Shown here: in pieces, positions 45,028 through 53,186 of the stretch
How positions within the stretch are numbered: the stretch's first letter is position 1
How the letters are laid out: the number at the start of each line of letters is the position of its first letter
Source: Polyangium spumosum
GTDB lineage: Bacteria; Myxococcota_A; Polyangia; Polyangiales; Polyangiaceae
Direction: 5' to 3'
Assembly (NCBI RefSeq): GCF_009649845.1
Contig: NZ_WJIE01000024.1
Coordinates: forward strand, 1 to 64,000
DNA length: 64,000 nucleotides
Position numbers and translations under genes: made by a program
Notes under the pieces: model-generated
The model's database searches: none
Seen by the model: only the letters and a program-made list of their open reading frames with translations
Told to the model about the DNA's origin: nothing

Positions 45028-47025
45028 TCACGACCTCCCCCCGCCCCGCACGATCTCCACCATCACCATCGTGGCCCTCCACCACTCCGCAGGCTCCTCC
45101 TCGTCCGGCAACATCTCCCTCCGCGTGCTGCCCATCGCCTCCTCGAACGACTCCTTCACCCGCAAGGAGCCGAGATCCACCTCGGGTGACGCCGTCCCCA
45201 CGACGATGAGCCGATCGACATTGGAGGAGCGACCCGTCGAGACCCTGCACGAAAATGCTCGGCCGAGATGGCCTCGCATCCAGAACGCCTGCCGCCGCCA
45301 GGGCGCGACCTCGAGCTGCGTCTGTCCGAGGATCTCCACCCTCCCGCTCGCAGCGCAATTGATCACCTGCGCAAAGATGGGCGAAGACGAACGGTTCTCC
45401 ACGGAAAAACATACCGGTTGACCATCGACGAGCCGATACCGATACCGGTGCTCGGGATCGGGCTCCGCCTCGGGGAGCGGTGGGTCGGTAAACTCTTCGG
45501 GCATGAGCTCCCCTGCGTTCCGCGCGTCGAGCACCCGCATGCGCAGGATGCCCGGCCCGTCGTGGCATCGTCGGACGAGGCGAAGCGGCAGGTTGTAACG
45601 CGCATAATGCAAAAGACCCCGGAGGAGCGCGGATCGGTCGTCCCCCGGCACCCACGCGAGCGGGGGTTCCCCCTCGGATCCGGCCGCGCCGGGCCCGTAC
45701 ACCGCGTCGCCGATCCAGCGCCGCCCGTCGGGCGAACGACCCACGAAGACCTCGCACACACGCTCCCCACGCCCTTCGGCGGGCACGACCGAAAATGGTC
45801 CCTCCGCCGAGAGCCACCGCGCGAGCTCGGCGTCGAAGGGATCGAGGCCCACGACCAGGGCGTCCTCTCTCCCGGGTTTGACGAGACGACCCCTCGCCCC
45901 CTCGCCGAGGCGAAACGCTTCCCCGACGGGCCCCGCCAGGGCAGTCGAAAGGGTCGCGCTCTCGACGCTCAGGAGCCCGCGCCTCGCGCCGAGCTCCTCG
46001 GAAGAATGTAACGGAGGGAAAAACGATGGCGTCGGGCCGTAGATCGCGACCGTGGCCCCGCGCCCGAGGCCGACCAATGAGCCGGCCTGGATCCGATATT
46101 TTCCGTCGACCTCGCTGACCGAATACCCGGGGTCCTGCCTCCGGAAGGGTCCGCCGAACAGACGCCTCTCGTTCCGCCCGAGGAGACACGGGTGCTGGCT
46201 CGGAAACAAGGACGTGACGCGCGCGCGGAGGGCTTGCCAGACATCCGCCCAGCGGAGGGCATGGATCCTCTCGTCGGGCTCTCGGGCGAGCAAGTCGAGG
46301 AGCGCCGCCGTGAATGCCCCGTGACGAATGCCACCGGCATCGGGCCCCTCGTGCGCGGATTCGCTCGATTGCGCGGACGCGACGACCAGGAAACCAGGAT
46401 CCGAGGGATCAAACGACGAGAGGAGCCCCGCATCGAGGTCCCCACCGCGTCGCAAGGCGACCGGGGAAACCACGTCGGGGTCGTCGACGGCGCAGAACCG
46501 GACGGCGCTGTCCGACGGGCGCAAAGCGGAGCGCGTCGCGCCCGCGGAGCAACAACAATCCAGGACGACCGTGAGGTCAACGGTGCGCGCGGCGATACGA
46601 CGGAGCATGTCGTTGACCTCGTGATCGAAGAGCAAGCTCCCGCCCGCGAGCGCGTCGACCGGGACGAGCGCCTCGCGCGCGACCCTCGTGCCCCGCGGCA
46701 AGACCTGCGTGCCATGTCCCGAATAATGGATGAAGACCCGATCACCCGGACGGACCCGCTCCCCTGCGAGCGCTTCGAGCGCAGCGCGGAGGTTCTCCAA
46801 TGTCGGCTCGCCCTCCGGGAGCCGCGGTCGCCTCGATGACACCGGGTGACGCGCCACGAGCTTCGTGATCGAATCGGCTGGGATCGAGAGACGGTCGAGC
46901 AAGAGCGCCTCCAGCGCGTCGACATCGTTGGCGCAGCCGTAGAGCGGATCGACGCATGGATAGGCGTCGATGCCGACGAGCAGGACATGGGAGCGGGTTG
47001 ATTCCTCGCCGGAGTAGACGGTCAT
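45028..47025 (-). CDS. Caspase-family (C14) protease with long C-terminal domain
   Basis: The N-terminal ~240 residues are a metacaspase/C14 domain: SHVLLVGIDAYPCVDPLYGC opening, catalytic His in FIHYSGHG, catalytic Cys in VVLDCCCSAG. The following ~420 residues are beta-rich and unrecognised; they hold segments such as VEILGQTQLEVAPWRRQAFW that resemble the DUF4384-like domains often found behind bacterial caspases, though this is weak. The start ATG 47025 gives the usual 10-12 residues before the first strand; an upstream GTG at 47082 is possible. No signal peptide is present. It is translated just ahead of TPR-CHAT, suggesting a two-protease cascade. The dyads at 47113-47145 lie in its promoter region. 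Confidence 0.88.
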   Translation of the reverse strand: MTVYSGEESTRSHVLLVGIDAYPCVDPLYGCANDVDALEALLLDRLSIPADSITKLVARHPVSSRRPRLPEGEPTLENLRAALEALAGERVRPGDRVFIHYSGHGTQVLPRGTRVAREALVPVDALAGGSLLFDHEVNDMLRRIAARTVDLTVVLDCCCSAGATRSALRPSDSAVRFCAVDDPDVVSPVALRRGGDLDAGLLSSFDPSDPGFLVVASAQSSESAHEGPDAGGIRHGAFTAALLDLLAREPDERIHALRWADVWQALRARVTSLFPSQHPCLLGRNERRLFGGPFRRQDPGYSVSEVDGKYRIQAGSLVGLGRGATVAIYGPTPSFFPPLHSSEELGARRGLLSVESATLSTALAGPVGEAFRLGEGARGRLVKPGREDALVVGLDPFDAELARWLSAEGPFSVVPAEGRGERVCEVFVGRSPDGRRWIGDAVYGPGAAGSEGEPPLAWVPGDDRSALLRGLLHYARYNLPLRLVRRCHDGPGILRMRVLDARNAGELMPEEFTDPPLPEAEPDPEHRYRYRLVDGQPVCFSVENRSSSPIFAQVINCAASGRVEILGQTQLEVAPWRRQAFWMRGHLGRAFSCRVSTGRSSNVDRLIVVGTASPEVDLGSLRVKESFEEAMGSTRREMLPDEEEPAEWWRATMVMVEIVRGGGRS

Positions 47026-47112
47026 GAGCGTTCGATGAAAGCAAAGGACGAACCTCCCGTAAAGTGAGGAGACAGCGTTCACTCAGCGGTGAATTGACAC
47101 ACATCAAACCGG

Positions 47113-47145
47113 TTGACCCGTCAGCCTCGGTCACTGACGCGTCAG
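47113..47145. promoter_or_regulatory. Two palindromes, putative sigma54 activator sites
   Basis: TTGACCCGTCAG (47113-47124, imperfect) and CTGACGCGTCAG (47134-47145, perfect) have centres 21 bp apart, two helical turns, as expected for a pair of activator dimers. They lie about 40-70 bp upstream of the plus-strand sigma54 promoter, and also upstream of the minus-strand caspase gene. Confidence 0.7.
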
Positions 47146-47182
47146 CCGGTGCCACGCGGGCTGCGTTCCTGGGTGACAATCC

Positions 47183-47199
47183 AGGCACGAACGCTGCAT
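47183..47199 (+). promoter_or_regulatory. Sigma54 (-24/-12) promoter for the gene at 47261
   Basis: AGGCACGAACGCTGCAT: GG at 47184-47185 and GC at 47196-47197 with 10 nt between; the core GGCACG-N4-CTGC is identical to the other two sites. The expected start near 47209 leaves a 52-nt leader before ATG 47261. Confidence 0.8.
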
Positions 47200-47260
47200 G
47201 ATGGCCTGCTCATACGCGGCGCGATGAAGACGCGCCAAGCTCCGGACTGGAGGAAGGTTC

Positions 47261-47914
47261 ATGACGACGACGGGCCTGCTCGATCTCGGCGCTGCCGAGA
47301 TCATCGATCGAAGGACGGGAGAACCTCTCGGGTATGCATTCACCGTGGCGCACGGCAAAGGCCAGCTCCAGCGCTGGCTCCTGTTCCGGCACCCGCAGAA
47401 CGAGCTCGAGATCCGGCCGCCCCCCGCGTCCATGGCGAGCTGGTCCCTCGCCGACTGGCAGGCGAACGTGCCTGGCCTCTGGAGGCCCAATGGATTTTAC
47501 GTCTGGGCGCAGGCGGACGTGTACCAGCAAGGCGGCACGTATGACGGCGTGACCTGGACCCAGCTCCCGCCCGCCTCTCGCCTCCCCAAACCCACGTTCC
47601 CCGAGCGCCCCGGGAGCAACTACCAGCTCGATTGGACGGGCAAGGTCGTCGACGTGCTCCAGGAAGATTGGCGCGGCCGTGCCTTCGTCGTGCGGGGCTT
47701 GACGCAGGAATCGAGCATCGAGTACTGGTCCTTGCCGGCGCGATATCAGCCGGCAGGGAACACCCGTACCGCCGCCATCGCCGTCGGGGTCGAGGAAGCC
47801 TCCTCGCTCGATGTGTTCGTCGAGGAATGCAACAGGACGTGGAGCTCCGGTGGCACGTTCGTCATCACCGGCTGCATCAATTACCACGGCCCTGCGGCGC
47901 CCTTCGCGCCCTGA
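47261..47914 (+). CDS. Hypothetical protein, 217 aa, under a sigma54 promoter
   Basis: ATG 47261 follows GGAGGAAGG. The soluble protein is not recognised; it has no signal peptide, is rich in Trp, Tyr and Pro, and has repeated WxL-type beta strands (LQRWLLFRHPQNELEI, FYVWAQADVYQQGG, SIEYWSLPARYQP). A C-terminal segment carries two cysteines (VEECNRTW, VITGCINYHG). The kinase-ATPase gene starts 44 bp downstream on the same strand and is probably in the same transcript. Confidence 0.75.
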   Translation: MTTTGLLDLGAAEIIDRRTGEPLGYAFTVAHGKGQLQRWLLFRHPQNELEIRPPPASMASWSLADWQANVPGLWRPNGFYVWAQADVYQQGGTYDGVTWTQLPPASRLPKPTFPERPGSNYQLDWTGKVVDVLQEDWRGRAFVVRGLTQESSIEYWSLPARYQPAGNTRTAAIAVGVEEASSLDVFVEECNRTWSSGGTFVITGCINYHGPAAPFAP

Positions 47915-47958
47915 TCTGCCCCGTTGCATCGATCGCCGAGGCCAAGTACGCTCGGGGC

Positions 47959-50900
47959 ATGCCCCCGGCGGTCGACGCAGCCGCGACGCAGACGGAGAGC
48001 GAGCCACTCGAGGAGGACTCGTCCGCCGCGGCTCATGAAACGGCCCTGGCAGACACCTTCCTCGCCGATCCGCCAGAGCACGCAGAGGCCGCCTCCGCGA
48101 GCCTCGACGAACAGGGACGCACGATCGAGGATCGTTATACCCTCGTCAGGCACCTCGGCCGCGGCGCACACGGCGACGTATGGGCGGCCGACGATCGTAT
48201 CCTCGGCGAGCAGGTCGCGCTCAAGTGGATGCGCGTGGCCCATGGATCCATGCGGGCCCGTATTCGCCGCGAGATCACGACTTTGCGCATGCTGCGGTTT
48301 CCCGGCGTCGTGCGGCTGATCGACGAAGGCATCGCCGATGGAAGGCCCTTCCTCGTGATGGAGCTCGTCGAAGGCCGGCCTTTCCCGGGCGCGGAGAAGC
48401 CCCCCGGGACGCCGCGCCGCATACCATGGCGAACCCTCGCGGGTTCGGCGCTCGCGCTTCTGGAGACCCTCTCGCACGTCCACGCCGCCGGCGTCGTGCA
48501 CAGGGACCTCAAGCCCGAAAATGTGCTCGTGCGCCCCGACGGGCGCCCCGTCGTGCTCGATTTCGGTATTTCACGACTGCAGGCGCCCGGCTCCGAACGG
48601 TTGACGAGCGCAGGGCAGCTCGTGGGCACGCCGCTTTATGTCGCGCCCGAGCAGATTCTCGGTCGTACGGTCGACGCACGGACGGACCTCTACGCCATCG
48701 GCGTGATGCTCTATGAATCGCTCACGGGTCGCGTGCCCCACGAAGCGAAAGACGTGACTTCGATGCTGCGCGCCCGCCTCGTGAAGCCGGCGCTGCGTGT
48801 GGAGGAGCTCGCCCCGGAGCTGCCGGCCGTCGTGGCTCGGGTCATCGATCGATTGCTCGCGACACGCATCGAGGATCGATTCGGCTCTGCTGCGGAGGTG
48901 CTGGCAGCGCTTCGAGGCGAGTCGACGAACCCTTCCGCGAGGCTCCCGTGGCTCGGTCGTCGCACGGCCGTGCACGAGGTCGTCGACGCCGTACAGGCGG
49001 GGCGCTCCGTCGATATCGTGGGCCCTCGCGGGTCGGGCCGTTCGCGTTGCATGCAGGAGGCCTCCCGCGAGCTCGCGGCCCGAGGTTGGTCTGCGGCGTG
49101 GACGCGTCCCTCGCGGGCACCACTCGGCAGTATCCTCCCATTGCTGGGAGAACCAGCCGGCGGAGCCGAGCTGCGACTCGAAAGTGCGCTCGCATGGGCA
49201 GACGACGCGCTGTCGAGGGCGCTCGGCGAACGCGCCGTCCTGTTCGCAGATGACGCGGAGATGCTCGATCCCTGGTCCGCGAAGATCCTCGCGCGGTATC
49301 GGGAGGTCCCGGGCGGAGTCGTCCGCTCCCTCGTGTCGCGGCCTCCCGGGGTATCGTCCGACGAGGTCGTGGAGGTCGCGCCGCTCGACGAGGCCGTGCT
49401 CGCGCAGCTCTTTTCTGGCCCCGACAAGCTATTTCATCTGCGGGAGGACGCTGCGCGGGCGTTGTGGGAGCGGACGGACGGGCTCCCCGCGCGAATCGAG
49501 GCGGAGCTCCTCGCGTGGACACACCTGGGCCTCGCTCGCCGCGACGGTCCGCTCTTCGCGGTCGATCGTGACGCCCTGAGCCGGCTCCACGCGGGGCTCG
49601 TGGTCGTTCCGAGCGCGGCAATGACGGCGAACGACCTCGACGATCCCCTGCACGTCGAGGAGACGCTGCGCTGGCTCTCGCTCGCCGGTCGCCCCCTGAC
49701 ACTCATGCAGCTCGCGCGCGTGATGCAGTGCGCCCCGTGGCGCGTCGAGGCAGCCTGTGAAGCGCTCGTTCTTCGTGGTGCAGTAAGGCGCCAGAGGCAC
49801 GACAGCTTCGAGGGGCGCGGGCGCGTGGATTATCCGTGGAATGAGCTGCAGCGCGCCGAGGCGCACCGGGCCATCGCAGCCATCCTCGAGCCCGGCGACG
49901 AGGGACGGCTCCATCACCTGCTCTCCGCGGGGCTCGCCCGGGAGGCGGCGCGAGAAGCAGCCGTCGCCGCGCGGCGATATGCGGTCGAGGGAGACCTGGA
50001 CGCCGCGACGGCAGCGCTCGCCGAAGGCCTCCGGGCTGCGCGCGAACAAGGCGCCACGCCCGAAGAAGCGGAGATCCTGACCACATGGGCGAAGAGCGCC
50101 TTTGCGCAGTACACACCGCGCGCGCTCGATCGGGTCCTCTACGAGCTCACGCGCGCTCGAACACGCGGCGCTGAGCTGGATCGGCTCGAATCTCTGCTCC
50201 GCGCGGGGCTCGCTGCGCCGGGGGCAGGCGGGCTCCATGCCCTCGAAATGGCTGACGACATCGAACCGTTTCAGGATCCGGAGCTCGAGCGGCGACGACA
50301 TCGAATACGCATCACCGCGGTGGCGGCCCGCGCGTCGGCTTCACTCCTCGCGGAGGTGCTCGAGGAGGTCGAGGCCTGGGCAGAACAGAGCGGCCATCCG
50401 CTCGCCCAGCTCAGCCTGGTCGAGGGGCGCGCGCTCCAGCGATACCACGAGGGTCGTTTCCAGGAAGCAGCGGCGCTCCATGCCCAGGCCGCGACGCTCG
50501 AGCCATGGAAGACGGGGCGCATCTCGCTCACGCTGAACAGCGCCTCTGCATTGCTGGAAGCGTTCCGCCACGCCGAGGCAGCCGAGCGCGCCACGGAGGC
50601 GCGCGCGCTCGCAGCGCAATGCCGGGACCCCTACTGGGAAGGGCGCGCCGAATGGTTGATTCGCGCGGCGCGGTATCGAATGGGAGAGCTCGAGGGACCC
50701 GATCACGAGTTCGTCGACGCCGTCGCCCGGGTCGGCGCGCTGGACCTGGAAGCTCTCGTTTGCCTGAACGAGGCAGCAGCGGCCATGCGCGCGGGGATGC
50801 TGGGCGAGGGCGCGGCGCTCGCGGGACGGGCAGCCTCGGTATGGCTCGGGATGGGACGGCCTTTCGCGACGATGCTGGCCCGCGCGCTCGCCATCGCGTG

Positions 50901-51198
50901 TGGCGCGCCCCCGGACGCGGGAGAAGTGGAGACACTCGCGGAGCGGGCGGTGGCTTGCAAGGTCCCTGGCCTCGGGATTCAGGCGCTTGGCCTGCTGGGT
51001 CGAGTTTCCCCCGAAATGAAAGGTCTACGGAAGGATGCGATCGCGGGGCTCGTGCGGGAGATCCCGAGGACAAACTGGGATCGGCGGATGGATGTGCTCT
51101 CCGTGAACGAGTCGCTGGAGGGAGTCGTCGACACGCCGGGGGAGAGGGTCGGTGACGACGATGGCAACGACGGCCCGGAACGTCCCGCCGCTTGTTGA
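47959..51198 (+). CDS. PknK-like Ser/Thr kinase with AAA-type ATPase and helical repeats
   Basis: The start ATG 47959 gives 1079 residues. An acidic N-terminus (about 50 residues) is followed by a kinase domain with GRGAHGDVWAA, VALKWM, HRDLKPENVLV, DFGISR and GTPLYVAPEQ. A NTPase region begins near residue 335 (VDIVGPRGSGRSRCMQEASR), where the P-loop has Arg in place of the usual Lys, and Walker B-like VLFADDAEML follows, so ATP hydrolysis may be impaired. A winged-helix-like segment (about 560-620) and about 450 residues of helical repeats complete the PknK/STAND-type architecture. It is soluble. It probably shares the sigma54 promoter at 47183 and could phosphorylate the FHA activator, closing a loop; that is inference. 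Confidence 0.88.
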   Translation: MPPAVDAAATQTESEPLEEDSSAAAHETALADTFLADPPEHAEAASASLDEQGRTIEDRYTLVRHLGRGAHGDVWAADDRILGEQVALKWMRVAHGSMRARIRREITTLRMLRFPGVVRLIDEGIADGRPFLVMELVEGRPFPGAEKPPGTPRRIPWRTLAGSALALLETLSHVHAAGVVHRDLKPENVLVRPDGRPVVLDFGISRLQAPGSERLTSAGQLVGTPLYVAPEQILGRTVDARTDLYAIGVMLYESLTGRVPHEAKDVTSMLRARLVKPALRVEELAPELPAVVARVIDRLLATRIEDRFGSAAEVLAALRGESTNPSARLPWLGRRTAVHEVVDAVQAGRSVDIVGPRGSGRSRCMQEASRELAARGWSAAWTRPSRAPLGSILPLLGEPAGGAELRLESALAWADDALSRALGERAVLFADDAEMLDPWSAKILARYREVPGGVVRSLVSRPPGVSSDEVVEVAPLDEAVLAQLFSGPDKLFHLREDAARALWERTDGLPARIEAELLAWTHLGLARRDGPLFAVDRDALSRLHAGLVVVPSAAMTANDLDDPLHVEETLRWLSLAGRPLTLMQLARVMQCAPWRVEAACEALVLRGAVRRQRHDSFEGRGRVDYPWNELQRAEAHRAIAAILEPGDEGRLHHLLSAGLAREAAREAAVAARRYAVEGDLDAATAALAEGLRAAREQGATPEEAEILTTWAKSAFAQYTPRALDRVLYELTRARTRGAELDRLESLLRAGLAAPGAGGLHALEMADDIEPFQDPELERRRHRIRITAVAARASASLLAEVLEEVEAWAEQSGHPLAQLSLVEGRALQRYHEGRFQEAAALHAQAATLEPWKTGRISLTLNSASALLEAFRHAEAAERATEARALAAQCRDPYWEGRAEWLIRAARYRMGELEGPDHEFVDAVARVGALDLEALVCLNEAAAAMRAGMLGEGAALAGRAASVWLGMGRPFATMLARALAIACGAPPDAGEVETLAERAVACKVPGLGIQALGLLGRVSPEMKGLRKDAIAGLVREIPRTNWDRRMDVLSVNESLEGVVDTPGERVGDDDGNDGPERPAAC

Positions 51199-51203
51199 AT
51201 CTC

Positions 51204-51227
51204 GGCAGCCAGATCCTGGCTCCTGCC
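51204..51227. terminator. Weak candidate terminator between convergent genes
   Basis: GGCAG-CCAG-ATC-CTGG-CTC-CTGCC can form a bulged hairpin just after the kinase-ATPase stop and before the RCC1-repeat gene on the other strand. There is no T-tract, so this is only suggestive. Confidence 0.25.
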
Positions 51228-51324
51228 AAGGGGCACGATTGAGCCGGGCTCGGCGGGTCAACGAGCGCCGCTCGGCCCCGAGGCCCCGTCCCAAACGAAG
51301 CTGAAATCGGTGGTGCTCGTGGTT

Positions 51325-53184
51325 TCACCAGTTACTGGAGAAGAGTTTCACCGTGGGGAGCGCGTCGCCCATTTCGCCGGGGCCGTCGCCGCGGCTCTCG
51401 AAGTCTCCAAGGCCGAGTCGATTGCCGAGCCCCCAGCATTTGACGGCGCCGATGGAGAGGAGCGCGCAGGCGTGGAGGTCATTTGCCGTGATGGCCGCGG
51501 TCGTGAAGAGCGCGCCCTTGTCGTCCGCTCCGAGGGCCACGACGGGCAGGGCATCGCCCATCTCGCCCGGAGCGTCGCCGCGGTCGTTCAGGTCGCCGAG
51601 GCCGAGCGAGCCGTAATCGTTCTTTCCCCAGCATCTGACGCCGCCGCCCGGCCCGAGCGCGCAGGTCCCGTTGTTGCGCGCCGTGATGGCCACGGCCCAC
51701 GTTCCGTTCCCGAGCTTCACCGCGGGGAGGTTCGTTCCCATCTCGTTCGGCGCGTCGCCGCGATGTTCCGTGTCCTCCAGACCGAGCTGGCCAAACTCGT
51801 TGCCCCCCCAGCACTTGACCATGCCTTCGTCCAGGATCGCGCAGGTATGTGTATACCCGCCTGCCGAGATGCTCTTGACGGGCTTGTCGGTCCCGAGATC
51901 CACATAATCGAGGGCCGCGCCCAGCGTGCTGGGTGTATTGCCTCGGTCGTTCGTGTCGCCGAGGCCGAGCTGGCCATAAAAATTCCCTCCCCAGCATTTG
52001 ACCTTGTCGTTGAACAGGATCGCGCAGGTGTGCGTCGCCCCCGCCGTGATGGCCTTGACCTTGCCGCCAAGCTGCAGCTCGGGGAGCGCGTCGCCCATCT
52101 CACCCGGATCGTCGCCGCGGCGCTCGGTGTCGCCGAGGCCGAGCTGCCCCGAGTCGTTCAAGCCCCAGCACTTGACCATGTCGTTCGAGAGAATCGCGCA
52201 GGTATGGTAGACGCCCACGGCGACGGCCTTGGCCGTCAAACCCTGGCCGAGGTCCACGGCCGGGAGAAACATGCCCATCTGATTGGGCAGGTTGCCGCGG
52301 TGCGCAGTGTCGCCCAGGCCGAGCTGACCGAACTCGTTGGTCCCCCAGCATTTCAAGGCGCCGCCCTCGAGCAGCGCGCACGCGTGACCATTGACCTCGA
52401 TACGCGTGGCCACGCCGTCGAGATCCACCGGCGGCAGAGCGCTCCCCATCTCGTTCGGCTCGTCCCCGATGTTCATGCTGTGGCCCAGGCCGAGCGAGCC
52501 GTACGCGTTCAATCCCCAGCACTTGATCCGGCCGCCGCTCAGACGCGCGCAGGTGCCCAGGCCGCCCGCGGAGACCTCCAGGACACGCTGCTCCTTGCAA
52601 ACGGCGGAGCATGCATCGGCGTCCGACGTGCCCCCGTCGTCGCATTGCTCACCGTTGCCCGCCGAGACGATGCCGTCGCCGCATTTGCAATCGGCGCCCT
52701 CCTCCTCCACGAGCCCGTCGCAATCGTCGTCGACCCCGACCGTCGCGCACTTCTCGTCGTCGGGCAGCACCTCCCCCACGCACGCCCCGACGGGATTGCC
52801 CTGGGCATCACATTGCTGGATCCCGCTCTTGCAGGCGCCGATCCCCAGGGTGCCCGTCGACCCCCCGTAACAGGGCGCCGACGGCAGCGGGGCGTGGCTG
52901 GGGACCGAGCCCACACAACGATCCTCGGTGCAAGGATTGCCGTCGTCCTCCACGTCCGACTCGACGATGACGACCTTCACGTCTCCGTCGCCGTCACAGA
53001 CCACCTCGGTGCAATCACCCGCCGTCTGCTCGGGGAGCGCCGTCCCCTCGGCTTTGCCCTCGCAGAACGCGCTCCCCGTCGCACGCGGCTCTCCCTCGTC
53101 GATCCCCAGCACCGCATTGCAGCTCGCGACGGCAGCCGCCGCCGCAAAGGCCGCGCCGAGCCCACGCCATCGCATCGATCGCAT
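51325..53184 (-). CDS. RCC1-repeat, Cys-rich lipoprotein
   Basis: The start is ATG 53184, only 2 bp after the stop of the upstream PEGA-type gene; ATG 53175 is an alternative with better ribosome-binding-site spacing. A short signal peptide ends in a lipobox-like AVASC. About 190 Cys-rich residues follow (GDCTEVVCDGDGDVKVV, CDAQGNPVGAC, VDDDCDGLVEEEGADCKCGD), like the MopE/'Myxo-Cys' linkers of myxobacterial surface proteins. Then come seven RCC1-type repeats (CAxLxxGxVKCWGxNxxGQLGLGDT) that should form a beta propeller facing outwards, presumably as a binding module. The pair with the PEGA protein parallels the pairs at 13 and 16 kb. Confidence 0.85.
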   Translation of the reverse strand: MRSMRWRGLGAAFAAAAAVASCNAVLGIDEGEPRATGSAFCEGKAEGTALPEQTAGDCTEVVCDGDGDVKVVIVESDVEDDGNPCTEDRCVGSVPSHAPLPSAPCYGGSTGTLGIGACKSGIQQCDAQGNPVGACVGEVLPDDEKCATVGVDDDCDGLVEEEGADCKCGDGIVSAGNGEQCDDGGTSDADACSAVCKEQRVLEVSAGGLGTCARLSGGRIKCWGLNAYGSLGLGHSMNIGDEPNEMGSALPPVDLDGVATRIEVNGHACALLEGGALKCWGTNEFGQLGLGDTAHRGNLPNQMGMFLPAVDLGQGLTAKAVAVGVYHTCAILSNDMVKCWGLNDSGQLGLGDTERRGDDPGEMGDALPELQLGGKVKAITAGATHTCAILFNDKVKCWGGNFYGQLGLGDTNDRGNTPSTLGAALDYVDLGTDKPVKSISAGGYTHTCAILDEGMVKCWGGNEFGQLGLEDTEHRGDAPNEMGTNLPAVKLGNGTWAVAITARNNGTCALGPGGGVRCWGKNDYGSLGLGDLNDRGDAPGEMGDALPVVALGADDKGALFTTAAITANDLHACALLSIGAVKCWGLGNRLGLGDFESRGDGPGEMGDALPTVKLFSSNW

Positions 53185-53186
53185 CC

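Noticed and set aside
41972-46189. TPR-CHAT gene beginning as far upstream as 46189
   Set aside because: The extra 390 codons overlap the well-supported caspase gene and are Arg/Ala-rich without domains; ATG 45019 has a ribosome-binding site.
47040-47056. Sigma54-like GC-N10-CC element on the minus strand upstream of the caspase
   Set aside because: It matches the -12 part but the -24 part (AGGTTCG) is poor and the implied start would leave almost no leader before ATG 47025.
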